NCBI GenBank assembly: GCA_020160915.1
Contig: JAIUPK010000005.1
Location: forward strand, 186,001-250,000
Length of the DNA stretch: 64,000 nt
DNA from: Actinomycetota bacterium
Lineage (GTDB): Bacteria; Actinomycetota; Actinomycetes; Actinomycetales; Microbacteriaceae
Direction of reading: 5' to 3'
Below are positions 35,604 through 44,192 of the stretch, one piece after another. The notes below the pieces were generated by a model, which did not search any database, was not told where the DNA came from, and saw nothing but the letters and a program-made list of their open reading frames with translations. The translations under genes were made by a program, and so were the position numbers. Within the stretch, counting starts at the first letter, position 1; each line of letters opens with the position of its first letter.

Positions 35604-36271
35604 TCGATCGCGTCGATCGCGTCGATCGCAGCGTCGAGCCCGGTCGCGAAGTCGTGGATCACGAGCACGGCGTTCGTCGCGCGCAGCTCGTCGGCTGTGA
35701 ACGACCCGGTGGCCACGGCGAGGAACGGGAAGCCGGCGCTGTCGGCGGCCTCGCCGTCCTTGGGGGTGTCGCCGACGATCACGGCGTGGTGGCCGGCGAG
35801 AGCGTTTCCGGCATCGGCGGTGAGGTGGTGGCGGGTGGGGGACTCGTGGCCGAAGTAGGAGTGCTCCCAGTCGAAGGTATCGGCGGAGTATCCGGCGGCC
35901 AGCACCTTGTAGCGCGCGCGGTTGGGTCCGTTGCCGGTGAGCAGTGCGTTGATCCAGCCGCGCTCGGCGAACGCCTCGAGCGCGGCGGCGGTGCCCGGCG
36001 CGGCTTCGCGCGGATACTCACCCGATTCGTGCTGCGCGAGTGACAACTCGTCGAGACGCACCAGCACGTCCGGCAGCAGGCCAGAATCGATGCCGTTGAC
36101 CTTGAGCACCTCCGCGAGCAGTTGCCCCTCGGTCATCCCGTGCGGGTTGCTCACCCGCACCGTTGGTCGCACGCCCGTGACCTGCTCGATCGAATCGAGG
36201 TAGAGCGCGCCCGCGCGGCTGTTTCCCAGAATCAGCGTTCCGTCGATGTCCCACAGTATGTACGTGCTCAC
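35570..36271 (-). CDS. HAD-family hydrolase (Gph-like phosphatase)
   Basis: A 233-residue haloacid dehalogenase fold protein. Motif I is LWDIDGTLI with nucleophile Asp, motif II NALLTGNGPNRAR, and motif IV VIVGDTPKDGEAADSAGF. The cap inserted after motif I fits phosphoglycolate-phosphatase-like enzymes, although the substrate is uncertain. A GTG start has GAGAAT at -12 to -7. The C-terminus carries an AID-AID-AID repeat coded by tandem 9-mers, and the last 34 bases overlap DUF1990. Confidence 0.85.
   Translation of the reverse strand: MSTYILWDIDGTLILGNSRAGALYLDSIEQVTGVRPTVRVSNPHGMTEGQLLAEVLKVNGIDSGLLPDVLVRLDELSLAQHESGEYPREAAPGTAAALEAFAERGWINALLTGNGPNRARYKVLAAGYSADTFDWEHSYFGHESPTRHHLTADAGNALAGHHAVIVGDTPKDGEAADSAGFPFLAVATGSFTADELRATNAVLVIHDFATGLDAAIDAIDAIDQSIGAASARR
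35606..35632. repeat. Three tandem 9-mers in the HAD gene
   Basis: GATCGCGTC occurs twice and then once as GATCGCAGC. On the minus strand they code the AID repeats at the C-terminus of the HAD protein. This is a small variable-number repeat. Confidence 0.7.
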
Positions 36272-36303
36272 CCGTCCATTCTCGCGGGTGAAAGACTGGT
36301 CCC

Positions 36304-36774
36304 ATGTTCCGAGCCGTGCGCGCAGCCACAGCGGCCTTCATGCGAAGTCCCGCGCGCTTGGTCATCGGCCCGCTCATCACCCCGATCGACCGGGCGCTGT
36401 TCCATGTCTCGGGCGGCCGGCTCAAGCTGAGTGCGCCCATGATTCCGTCGCTCATGCTGTTCACGACGGGCGCCAAGTCGGGCCTGCGCCGCGAGTCGCC
36501 CCTGATGTGCTTCCCACGCGACGACGGAACCTGGTTCATCGTCGGCAGCAACTTCGGTCTGGAGAAGCACCCGGCCTGGAGCTCCAACCTCATCGCCAAC
36601 CCCGACGCCGAAATCCACTACCGGCGGCAGCTGGTGCCCGTGCGCGCCACGCTCCTGCAGGAGGCGGAGGCCGAAGCGATGTGGCCCGAGCTGGAGGAGC
36701 AGTGGCCGCACTACCGCGACTATGAGAAGACGGCGCGGCGGGACATCCGGATCTTCCACCTGGTGAGGCGCTGA
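36304..36774 (+). CDS. Deazaflavin (F420)-dependent nitroreductase family (DDN-like)
   Basis: A 156-residue split-barrel protein. MLFTTGAKSGLRRESPLMCFPRDDGTWFIVGSNFGLEKHPAWSSNLIANPDAEIHY is the diagnostic F420-binding region, as in mycobacterial Ddn. Such enzymes reduce quinones or nitro-compounds with F420H2. The stop overlaps the hemW start by one base, so they are cotranslated. The true substrate is unknown. Confidence 0.88.
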   Translation: MFRAVRAATAAFMRSPARLVIGPLITPIDRALFHVSGGRLKLSAPMIPSLMLFTTGAKSGLRRESPLMCFPRDDGTWFIVGSNFGLEKHPAWSSNLIANPDAEIHYRRQLVPVRATLLQEAEAEAMWPELEEQWPHYRDYEKTARRDIRIFHLVRR

Positions 36775-38015
36775 TGACGCCCAGCGCACTGCCGATCGCG
36801 GACCCCGCACCTCTCGACGGAGCACTGCCGCCATCGGTCGTGGATGACGCGGCCACCCGCAACTTCGGGGTCTACCTGCACGTTCCGTTCTGTCGCGTTC
36901 GCTGCGGATACTGCGACTTCAACACGTACACGAGTGACGAGTTGCGCGGAGCCAAGCGCACCGACTACGCGGGCCAGGCCGTCACTGAGGTGGCGTTGGC
37001 GGGTCGCGTGCTGCACGATGCCGGCCTGCCACCCCGGCCGGTGAGCACGGTCTTCTTCGGCGGGGGCACACCGACCCTCCTCCCGGCCACCGACCTGGCG
37101 GCGATGCTGCACTCGGTGGTCGACACGTGGGGGCTGGTCGACGGAGCCGAGGTGACGACCGAGGCGAACCCCGACTCGGTGGATCTCGACTACCTGCTGG
37201 CGCTGAAGCGCGCGGGCTTCACACGCGTATCCTTCGGCATGCAGTCGGCCGTGCCGCACGTGCTCGCGACCCTCGAGCGCACGCACGACCCCTCGCGAAT
37301 CCCCCTGGTGGTCAAGTGGGCGCGCGAGGCTGGGCTTCAGGTGAGCCTCGACCTGATCTACGGAACGCCCGGGGAGAGCCTCGCCGATTGGGGCGAGTCC
37401 CTCGATCAGGCTCTGGCACAGAAGCCCGACCACCTCTCCGCCTACGCCCTCATCGTCGAGGACGGCACGAAACTGGCTGCCCAGATCCGTCGGGGCGAGG
37501 TCGCCGAGCCCGACGATGATCTCGAGGCGGACATGTACGAGCTCGCCGATCGCCGCCTCGGCGCAGCAGGCTACGAGTGGTACGAGGTCAGCAACTGGGC
37601 ACTCGCCGGTGGAACAGACGGGCTCGATCGCCGCTCGCGCCACAACCTCGCCTACTGGCAGGGCCACGACTGGTGGGGTGTCGGGCCCGGCGCGCACAGC
37701 CACGTCGGCGGCGTGCGCTGGTGGAACGTCAAGCATCCGGCCGCGTACGCCGACCGGATCGCGGCCGGGCTGTCCCCGGCCGCCGGACGGGAGACCCTCG
37801 ACGCCGATACGCGACGAGTTGAGGCGGTGCTGTTGCGCACGCGTCTGCGGGAGGGGATGCCCGTGGCTGAGCTCGAGGCATCCGGTCGCCATGCCGTCGC
37901 CGGCCTCATTGCCGACGAGCTGGTGGATGCTCGCGCGGCAATCGCGGGACGACTGGAACTCACCCTGCGCGGGCGTTTGCTCGCCGACGCCGTCGTGAGA
38001 CGGCTGGTCGAGTGA
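36774..38015 (+). CDS. hemW: Radical-SAM HemW (heme chaperone)
   Basis: A 413-residue radical-SAM protein. The cluster motif is CRVRCGYCDF (CX3CX2C), preceded by the YLHVPFC of the family; the SAM glycine-rich VFFGGGTPTLL follows. HemW-type enzymes are often misnamed oxygen-independent coproporphyrinogen oxidase; heme delivery is their likely role. The HNLAYWQGHDWWGVGPGAHS block is typical. It lies in the conserved lepA-hemW-hrcA order. Confidence 0.93.
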   Translation: MTPSALPIADPAPLDGALPPSVVDDAATRNFGVYLHVPFCRVRCGYCDFNTYTSDELRGAKRTDYAGQAVTEVALAGRVLHDAGLPPRPVSTVFFGGGTPTLLPATDLAAMLHSVVDTWGLVDGAEVTTEANPDSVDLDYLLALKRAGFTRVSFGMQSAVPHVLATLERTHDPSRIPLVVKWAREAGLQVSLDLIYGTPGESLADWGESLDQALAQKPDHLSAYALIVEDGTKLAAQIRRGEVAEPDDDLEADMYELADRRLGAAGYEWYEVSNWALAGGTDGLDRRSRHNLAYWQGHDWWGVGPGAHSHVGGVRWWNVKHPAAYADRIAAGLSPAAGRETLDADTRRVEAVLLRTRLREGMPVAELEASGRHAVAGLIADELVDARAAIAGRLELTLRGRLLADAVVRRLVE

Positions 38016-38019
38016 GCTC

Positions 38020-38397
38020 CTAGCTCACGAACTTGATCGACAGCGGGTAGGTGTACGCCTCGCCGCGGTTGGCCGCCATCGCCGCAACGATGCCGAGCAC
38101 GATGCTCGCGACCCAGGCGGCGAGTAGCACCAGCAGTCCGATGAGCAGCAGCGACGTCACGGTACCGACCGCGTACGCGATGATCAGCGTCAGCTGGAAG
38201 TTGAGGGCGGTGGCGCTGTGGGCGCGGATGAACGGGCCGCGATCCTTCAGCACGAGGTAGCCGATGAGCGAGGGCAGGAAGCCGAACAGGATTCCGCCGA
38301 TGTGGATGAGCGTGGCCCAGAGCTTCTCGTCGCTGGGGCTCAACGGCTGGGCGGGAGTCGCGTAGGGGTTGGCGGGCGGGGGCGGGGTCGTGGACAT
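38020..38397 (-). CDS. DUF4870 membrane protein, paralogue 1
   Basis: A 125-residue protein: Pro-rich head, then WATLIHIGGILFGFLPSLIGYLVLKDRGPFIRAHSATALNFQL, the DUF4870 signature, and two further helices. The ATG has TTTAAT at -12 to -7, which also forms the tail of the terminator for the next gene upstream. It is one of three related genes in a row. Their function is unknown. Confidence 0.85.
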   Translation of the reverse strand: MSTTPPPPANPYATPAQPLSPSDEKLWATLIHIGGILFGFLPSLIGYLVLKDRGPFIRAHSATALNFQLTLIIAYAVGTVTSLLLIGLLVLLAAWVASIVLGIVAAMAANRGEAYTYPLSIKFVS

Positions 38398-38412
38398 GGC
38401 CCCATTAAAGCA

Positions 38413-38443
38413 GCGAGCCCGGAGGCAGTGCCCCCGGGCTCGC
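38413..38443 (-). terminator. Terminator after DUF4870 paralogue 2
   Basis: GCGAGCCCGG (38413-38422) pairs with CCGGGCTCGC (38434-38443). On the minus strand it follows the paralogue 2 stop by 13 bases and is followed by TGCTTTAAT, an intrinsic-terminator tail that is also the -10 of paralogue 1. Confidence 0.75.
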
Positions 38444-38456
38444 CGTCAGACGAGTG

Positions 38457-38840
38457 CTACTTGATGAGGCGGATCGACACCGGGTAGCGGTAGGAGCCAC
38501 CGGCGTTGACCTTCTGGAAGCCCATGATCGACCAGATCAGCGACATGACCCAGACGGCGAGCGGCAGAAGCCAGCCGATGAAGCCCCAGATGCCGAAGGT
38601 GACGGCGGTGAGGATCGCGTTGATGATGAACACCGCGACCTGGGCGATGGCGGCGGTGATCTGGAAGTTCAGCGCCTCCTTGGCCTCAACGTTGGTGATC
38701 GTGCCGCGGTCCTTGAAGATGAGCCAGATGATGAGCGACGGCAGGAAGCCGATGATGCCACCGAGGTGGGCGAAGGATCCCCACTGCTTGTCCTCGGCGG
38801 GAGTCAGAGGGGCGGCCGGGGCGGGAGTTGCGTCTGTCAT
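38457..38840 (-). CDS. DUF4870 membrane protein, paralogue 2
   Basis: A 127-residue paralogue: short Pro/Ala head (TPAPAAPLTPAEDKQWGSFAHLGG), then FLPSLIIWLIFKDRGTITNVEAKEALNFQITAAIAQVAVFI and a C-terminal GGSYRYPVSIRLIK. It has a GAAAGG ribosome-binding site and is probably cotranscribed from paralogue 3. Confidence 0.85.
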   Translation of the reverse strand: MTDATPAPAAPLTPAEDKQWGSFAHLGGIIGFLPSLIIWLIFKDRGTITNVEAKEALNFQITAAIAQVAVFIINAILTAVTFGIWGFIGWLLPLAVWVMSLIWSIMGFQKVNAGGSYRYPVSIRLIK

Positions 38841-38873
38841 GGTGACCTTTCGATGGGTTGGGTTTACGTGGAA

Positions 38874-39275
38874 CTACTTGACGAGGCGAAGTGCGAACGG
38901 ATAGCGGTACGAACCGCCACCCTGAACTTTCACGCCGCCGAGGACAGAGAGGACTGCGTTGACGATCCACCAGATAAGCGGAAGGTAACCGACGAGATCG
39001 CCCACGACGTACACTCGCGCGGAGTAGGCGACGAAGCTGATGATGGCTCCGATGATACTGAGGGCGATCCAGCCGATGGTGAAGGTGATCTGCCAGTTGA
39101 GCGCTTCGCGGGACTCCTGCTTGGTGCGCTCGCCGCGCTCCCGGAATACCAGGAACACGATCAGTGAGGGAAGAATCCCGACAATCCCGCCGAAGTGAGC
39201 CAGCGATGCCCAGAGCTTGTCCTCCGCTGCCGTCAGCGGCGCGGCCGCAACGGTAGGGGGTGGAGCGTCGGTCAT
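38874..39275 (-). CDS. DUF4870 membrane protein, paralogue 3
   Basis: A 133-residue member of the same family, closer to paralogue 2 (EDKLWASLAHFGGIVGILPSLIVFLVFRERGERTKQESREALNWQI, ending GGSYRYPFALRLVK). The start at MTDAPPP is chosen from a GAAAGG ribosome-binding site. It diverges from hrcA over a 145-base region that contains the CIRCE element. Confidence 0.85.
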   Translation of the reverse strand: MTDAPPPTVAAAPLTAAEDKLWASLAHFGGIVGILPSLIVFLVFRERGERTKQESREALNWQITFTIGWIALSIIGAIISFVAYSARVYVVGDLVGYLPLIWWIVNAVLSVLGGVKVQGGGSYRYPFALRLVK

Positions 39276-39367
39276 CGAACGGGTGCCTTTCGGGGGTGTT
39301 GATGGTGTCAGCACAAGGTATCGCTATGGAACACGGCGTGCAACGGTTTGGCAACGGCGAGTCACGG

Positions 39368-39399
39368 TACAATTGGCAGTCAGCGCAACAGAGTGCCAA
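39368..39399 (+). promoter_or_regulatory. CIRCE operator and -10 of hrcA-dnaJ
   Basis: TTGGCAGTC (39373-39381), nine bases, GAGTGCCAA (39391-39399): the 9-9-9 CIRCE inverted repeat with 8 of 9 arm pairs. It overlaps a TACAAT -10 hexamer (39368-39373). HrcA bound here should block transcription of its own operon until heat shock. Confidence 0.88.
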
Positions 39400-39420
39400 C
39401 AGCGAGAGGCGGTGGTCCCA

Positions 39421-40443
39421 GTGGTCTCCGAGCGGGGTCTTGAGGTGCTTCGCGTCATCGTGCAGGACTACGTCGCCTCCCGCGAGCCGGTCGGCTCGAA
39501 GTCGATCGTCGAGCGGCACTCCTTCGGTGTGTCGGCCGCGACGATTCGCAATGACATGGCTCTGCTCGAAGACGAGGAGCTCATTGCTGCTCCCCACACG
39601 TCGTCCGGTCGGGTTCCGACCGACAAGGGGTACCGCGTCTTCGTCGACCAGCTCGCCGACCTGAGGCCGCTGAGTCCGGCCCAGCGCCAGGCCATCGAGG
39701 GATTCCTCGGAGAGTCGATCGACCTCGATGACGTCCTGGCGCGCACCGTCCGCCTGCTCTCGCAACTCACCCATCAGGTCGCACTCGTGCAGTACCCCTC
39801 GCTGGCCAGCTCGCGAGTGCGGCACATCGAGCTCGTGCCCCTGAGCGACACGCGACTCATGACGGTATTCATCACCGACTCCGGTCGGGTTGAGCAGAGG
39901 CTGCTCGACATCCAGTCGCCGATCGATGAGACGTTCCTCGGCGAGCTCCGGGCGAAGCTGAACGCCGCGCTCGTCGGCGTGGGCCTCACGGATGCCGCGG
40001 CATCCCTCACAGCATTCGCCGACGGCTTCCCTCCCGAGCGTCGCCACCTCGTCACCCAGGTCACGTCGACCCTCGTCGAGCAGGTGCTGGCCAATCGCCA
40101 GGATCGGCTGCTCATGGCGGGTACCGCCAATCTGGCGCGCACCGAGGAGGACTTCGGGGGCAGCATCTTCCCGGTGCTCGAGGCGATCGAGGAACAGGTG
40201 ACCCTGTTGCGCCTCTTCGGCGAGATGGAAGTTGAGACCGGAGGCGTCGCGGCGCGAATCGGGCGCGAGAACGCGGGGTTCGGGCTCGGCGAGACATCCG
40301 TGGTGTCGAGTGAGTACTCGACGTCCGGCGGGAATGTAGCGCGGCTCGGGGTGTTGGGCCCTACGCGCATGGATTATTCGAACAACATGGCCGCGGTGCG
40401 GGCGGTGGCTCGCTACCTTTCCCGCCTGCTCGGCACCGATTGA
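39421..40443 (+). CDS. hrcA: Heat-inducible transcription repressor
   Basis: A 340-residue HrcA. The winged HTH is at the N-terminus (ERGLEVLRVIVQDYVASREPVGSKSIVERHSFGVSAATIRNDMALLEDEELI), and the GAF-like domain follows with the C-terminal GPTRMDYSNNMAAVRAVARYLS. GTG 39421 is preferred over 39412 because GAGAGG (39404-39409) is about 11 bases before it. It represses via the CIRCE element just upstream and is cotranscribed with dnaJ. Confidence 0.95.
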   Translation: MVSERGLEVLRVIVQDYVASREPVGSKSIVERHSFGVSAATIRNDMALLEDEELIAAPHTSSGRVPTDKGYRVFVDQLADLRPLSPAQRQAIEGFLGESIDLDDVLARTVRLLSQLTHQVALVQYPSLASSRVRHIELVPLSDTRLMTVFITDSGRVEQRLLDIQSPIDETFLGELRAKLNAALVGVGLTDAAASLTAFADGFPPERRHLVTQVTSTLVEQVLANRQDRLLMAGTANLARTEEDFGGSIFPVLEAIEEQVTLLRLFGEMEVETGGVAARIGRENAGFGLGETSVVSSEYSTSGGNVARLGVLGPTRMDYSNNMAAVRAVARYLSRLLGTD

Positions 40444-40461
40444 CAACGACGAGGACTGTTT

Positions 40462-41568
40462 GTGGCTGACCATTACGAGGTGCTAGGTGTCGAGCGCACG
40501 GCGACACCCGAGGAGATCAAGCGGGCGTACCGCAAGCTCGCCCGTGAACTCCACCCCGACGTGAACCCGAGTGCCGAGGCATCCGAGCGATTCAAGGAAG
40601 TCACTCACGCGTACGACGTGCTGAGCGACCCGCGCGAGCGTCAGCAGTACGACCTGGGGCCCCAGGCTGGCTTCGGCGGTGGTGCCAACTTCGGTGGCTT
40701 CAGTGACATCTTCGAGACATTCTTCGGTGGGGGCGGTGGCCGCACCAGCGGACCGCGCTCCCGGCGTGAGCGGGGCCAGGACGGTCTCGTCAAGGTGGAG
40801 GTCGACCTCGACGAGGTCATCTTCGGCACCAAGCGCGACCTCGAGGTCACCACGGCGGTGCTCTGCGAGACCTGCAATGGCTCATGCTGCACTCCGGGCA
40901 CGTCCCCCGCGCGGTGTGACATCTGCGGGGGCTCCGGCCAGATCCAGCGCACCATGCGCAGCCTTCTGGGCAACGTCGTCACGTCCAACCCCTGCGGCAC
41001 CTGTCAGGGCTACGGAACCATCATCGCCAACCCGTGCGTGACCTGCGCGGGCAAGGGCCGAGTGCGCGCTCAGCGCAAGATTCCCGTGGACATCCCGGCT
41101 GGCGTCGACACCGGTCTGCGGCTCCAGATGCCCGGACAGGGCGAGGTCGGCCCAGCCGGCGGGCCGGCTGGTGACCTGTATCTGGAGATCAAGGTGCGTC
41201 ACCACGAGACGTTCAGCCGCAACGGCGACGACTTGCTCGCCACGGTGGAGGTTCCCATGACCTCGGCGATCCTCGGCACCCGCACGACCCTCAAGGGGCT
41301 CGACGGCGAGGTGCTCGTCGACATCAAGCCCGGAACCCAGAGCGCCGAGGTCATCACGATCAAGGACCGGGGCATCACCCACCTGCGCGGGCAGGGGCGC
41401 GGCGACCTCCGGATCGGAATCCAGGTCGTGACACCGAGCAAGCTGAGTGCCAAGGAGAAGGCACTCGTCGAACAGCTCGCGGCGGCTCGCAAGCAGCCGG
41501 AGCCGCAGTTCGCGCACTTCCAGCAGGGCCTCTTCACCAAGCTGCGCGACCGGTTCATGGGGTTCTAG
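40462..41568 (+). CDS. dnaJ: Chaperone DnaJ
   Basis: A 368-residue type I J-protein. The J domain is at residues 1-70 with HPD ([13 protein letters not shown]), then a Gly/Phe-rich stretch, then four zinc-finger repeats (CETC, CDIC, CGTC, CVTC) with all cysteines, and the substrate domain. The first finger reads CNGSCC, not the usual CxGxG, but its two metal cysteines are in place. This is the hrcA-linked paralogue. Confidence 0.95.
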   Translation: MADHYEVLGVERTATPEEIKRAYRKLARELHPDVNPSAEASERFKEVTHAYDVLSDPRERQQYDLGPQAGFGGGANFGGFSDIFETFFGGGGGRTSGPRSRRERGQDGLVKVEVDLDEVIFGTKRDLEVTTAVLCETCNGSCCTPGTSPARCDICGGSGQIQRTMRSLLGNVVTSNPCGTCQGYGTIIANPCVTCAGKGRVRAQRKIPVDIPAGVDTGLRLQMPGQGEVGPAGGPAGDLYLEIKVRHHETFSRNGDDLLATVEVPMTSAILGTRTTLKGLDGEVLVDIKPGTQSAEVITIKDRGITHLRGQGRGDLRIGIQVVTPSKLSAKEKALVEQLAAARKQPEPQFAHFQQGLFTKLRDRFMGF

Positions 41569-41572
41569 GCCC

Positions 41573-42316
41573 TTGGCCCACTTCTACCTCGACGAATCGC
41601 TGGTGTCGGCCGCCGTCGGCGATCGCATCTCGATCACCGGTGCCGAGGCCAGGCACGCGGTCACCGTCAGCAGGCTGGGCGTGGGGGAGTCGATCTCGAT
41701 CGGCAACGGGGCCGGGCTCGTGGTCGCGGGTGTCGTCGTATCCGCGGAGCACACCGAGCTGGTCGTGGAGGTGTCCGCCGTGACCGAGGTTCCGCGCGCG
41801 ACGCCGGCCGTGTTCCTCGCCCAAGCCCTGGCGAAGGGCGACCGGGATGAGCTCGCGGTGCAGGTCGCCACCGAGCTCGGCGTCGATGGCGTCATCCCGT
41901 GGACGGCCGCTCGCAGCATCTCACGGTGGGAGGGCGCCAAGGTCGCCAAGGGCCGCGACCGGTGGGCCGCCGTGGTGCGCGAAGCATCGAAGCAGTCGGT
42001 GCGACCGTGGTTGCCCGATGTGCTCGACCTCGTCACCACCAAGCAGCTGGCGCGCCTGGCATCGACCGACCAGGCCGAGGGGGTGCGGATGCTCGTGCTC
42101 GAGCCAACCGCGGCGACTCCGTTGTCCGCCCTCGACTTCGACGGGCGCGACCTGGTTCTCGTCGTGGGGCCGGAGGGTGGTATCACTCCGCAGGAGCTCG
42201 ACGCCCTGAGCGCCGCGGGCGCCGACATCGTTCGACTCGGCGACGAGGTGCTGCGCACCTCGACAGCAGGCCCGGCGGCGCTCGCCGTGCTCGCGGTCGC
42301 TCTCGGCCGCTGGTGA
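41573..42316 (+). CDS. rsmE: 16S rRNA (uracil-1498-N3)-methyltransferase
   Basis: A 247-residue SPOUT methyltransferase. LVVGPEGGITPQELDAL and RLGDEVLRTSTAGPAALAVL form the knot that binds SAM; the N-terminal PUA-like domain begins with AHFYLDESL. The TTG start lies 4 bases after dnaJ, so they are coupled. It modifies the decoding centre of the small subunit. Confidence 0.92.
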   Translation: MAHFYLDESLVSAAVGDRISITGAEARHAVTVSRLGVGESISIGNGAGLVVAGVVVSAEHTELVVEVSAVTEVPRATPAVFLAQALAKGDRDELAVQVATELGVDGVIPWTAARSISRWEGAKVAKGRDRWAAVVREASKQSVRPWLPDVLDLVTTKQLARLASTDQAEGVRMLVLEPTAATPLSALDFDGRDLVLVVGPEGGITPQELDALSAAGADIVRLGDEVLRTSTAGPAALAVLAVALGRW

Positions 42317-42341
42317 TGCGGGAAACGTTAAGCTGGTATCC

Positions 42342-42692
42342 ATGAGCACCGAGCCCTCGATCTTCTCGCGCATCATCGCGCGGGAGATCCCCGCAGACAT
42401 CGTCTTCGAGAACGATGCCGTGATCGCGTTCCGCGACATCGCGCCGAAGGCTCCCGTGCACATCCTCGTGGTGCCGAAGACCCAGGCCTTCGCCAACGTG
42501 AGTGAGCTCGCTGCCGGTGACCCCGCCCTGCTGGCGACGGTCGTCGCTACGGCGCAGGCAGTCGCCGATGAGTACTGCGACGGAGAGTTCCGTCTGGTCT
42601 TCAACACCGGACCCAGCGCGGGCCAGACGGTGTTCCACGTGCACGCCCACGTCTTGGGCGGCACCCTGTCGGAAGGCTCTCTTGGCCAGTAG
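42342..42692 (+). CDS. HIT-family nucleotide hydrolase (HinT-like)
   Basis: A 116-residue protein with the histidine triad VFHVHAHVLGG near the C-terminus and IFSRIIAREIPADIVFE at the start, the HinT arrangement. It probably hydrolyses AMP-lysine or other phosphoramidates. Its stop overlaps the phoH start by 11 bases. Confidence 0.92.
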   Translation: MSTEPSIFSRIIAREIPADIVFENDAVIAFRDIAPKAPVHILVVPKTQAFANVSELAAGDPALLATVVATAQAVADEYCDGEFRLVFNTGPSAGQTVFHVHAHVLGGTLSEGSLGQ

Positions 42693-43719
42693 CGAGGTTC
42701 CCGCCGGTGACGCAGCGCGCGTCGAGCTCGAGGTGGACGGTGTCGCAATGGTTCGGCTGCTCGGTCCTCAGGACCGCCTGCTGTCGACCATCGAGAAGCA
42801 GCACCCTCGCGTCGACGTGCTCGTGCGCGGCAATGTGATCACCCTCATGGGCGAGCCGGCCGAGGTGCACGCCGCACAGGAACTGGTGGAGGAGCTCATC
42901 GCTATGGTGCGCAACGGCCAGGAGCTGGGGCCCGTCGAGGTCTCGGCATCTGCACGAATTCTCGACTCCAAGTCGGGCAGCCCGGCCGAGTTGCTGAGCC
43001 AGGCGATCCTCACCGCGCGGGGCAAGAGCATCCGGCCGAAGACTCTCGGCCAAAAGCAGTACGTCGACGCGATCGACGTCAACACGATCGTCTTCGGAAT
43101 CGGGCCGGCAGGAACCGGCAAGACCTATCTGGCGATGGCGAAGGCCGTGCAGGCGCTTCAGCGCAAGGAGGTCGACCGCATCATCCTGAGCCGGCCCGCG
43201 ATCGAGGCCGGCGAGCGACTCGGATTCCTGCCCGGCACCCTGACGGACAAGATCGACCCGTACCTTCGCCCCCTGTACGACGCGCTCAACGAGATGATGG
43301 ATCCCGAGCTGGTTCCGAAGCTGCTCGCCAGCGGAACCGTCGAGGTGGCGCCGCTCGCGTACATGCGCGGGCGCACGCTCAACAACTCCTTCATCGTGCT
43401 CGATGAGGCTCAGAACACCACTCCCGAGCAGATGAAGATGTTCCTCACTCGCCTCGGCTTCGGCTCGAGGATGGTCATCACCGGCGATGTCACCCAGGTG
43501 GACCTGCCCGCCGGCGCATCCGGCCTGCAGCTCGTCACGAAGGTGCTCGCCGACATCGACGACATCCACTTCGCACGTCTGACGAGTGCCGATGTCGTGC
43601 GCCACACGCTTGTCGGACAGATCGTCGACGCCTACACGAAGTACGACGCCGAGAAGCAGCTGCAGAAGTTCGAGAGCCGGGAATCCCCGCGCAAGCGCGA
43701 CAGACGATTCGGACGGTAG
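42682..43719 (+). CDS. phoH: PhoH-like P-loop ATPase
   Basis: A 345-residue protein: an N-terminal KH-like or BTB-like region with '[15 protein letters not shown]', then the PhoH ATPase with [11 protein letters not shown] (Walker A), [18 protein letters not shown] and [21 protein letters not shown]. The TTG at 42682 is preferred because GGAAGG (42671-42676) stands 5 bases before it; an ATG at 42748 would cut the family's N-terminus. It is probably RNA-linked, since it always travels with ybeY. Confidence 0.9.
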   Translation: MASSEVPAGDAARVELEVDGVAMVRLLGPQDRLLSTIEKQHPRVDVLVRGNVITLMGEPAEVHAAQELVEELIAMVRNGQELGPVEVSASARILDSKSGSPAELLSQAILTARGKSIRPKTLGQKQYVDAIDVNTIVFGIGPAGTGKTYLAMAKAVQALQRKEVDRIILSRPAIEAGERLGFLPGTLTDKIDPYLRPLYDALNEMMDPELVPKLLASGTVEVAPLAYMRGRTLNNSFIVLDEAQNTTPEQMKMFLTRLGFGSRMVITGDVTQVDLPAGASGLQLVTKVLADIDDIHFARLTSADVVRHTLVGQIVDAYTKYDAEKQLQKFESRESPRKRDRRFGR

Positions 43720-43723
43720 CCGC

Positions 43724-44185
43724 ATGAGTATCGAGATCAACAACGAATCGGGCATCGCCGTCGACGAGCAGGCCATCCAGCGTCTCGCCGTGTACGCACT
43801 CGATCAACTGCACGTGCACCCGGATGCCGAGCTTGCGATCGTCTTCGTCGACGAGGCCGCGATGGAACAGCTCCACGTGCAGTGGATGGACGAGCCCGGC
43901 CCCACCGACGTGCTGAGCTTTCCCATGGATGAGCTGCGCCCAGGCAGCGAGGATCACCTCACGCCCGCCGGGTTGCTCGGCGACATCGTCGTCTGCCCGC
44001 AGGTCGCCATCGCCCAGGCGGAGACGGCGGGTCATTCGCCCCTCGAGGAGATGCTGCTGCTGACGACCCATGGCATCCTTCACCTGCTCGGCTTCGATCA
44101 CGCGGAGCCCGAGGAGGAGAAGGAGATGTTCGGCATTCAGCGCGACATCCTCGTCGGATTCGCTCTGGCCGAGCGACGACGGTAG
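43724..44185 (+). CDS. ybeY: Endoribonuclease YbeY
   Basis: A 153-residue UPF0054 protein. Zinc site [12 protein letters not shown] (three His) and [10 protein letters not shown] are intact. It trims the 3' end of 16S rRNA and takes part in ribosome quality control. The ATG begins 4 bases after phoH. Confidence 0.95.
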   Translation: MSIEINNESGIAVDEQAIQRLAVYALDQLHVHPDAELAIVFVDEAAMEQLHVQWMDEPGPTDVLSFPMDELRPGSEDHLTPAGLLGDIVVCPQVAIAQAETAGHSPLEEMLLLTTHGILHLLGFDHAEPEEEKEMFGIQRDILVGFALAERRR

Positions 44186-44192
44186 ACCGATC

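Noticed and set aside
35606-35632. CRISPR-like tandem repeat
   Set aside because: Only three adjoining 9-mers with no spacers, and it is coding.
38686-40473. 595-codon minus-strand frame over hrcA and DUF4870 genes
   Set aside because: It spans the CIRCE element and overlaps several real genes in both directions.
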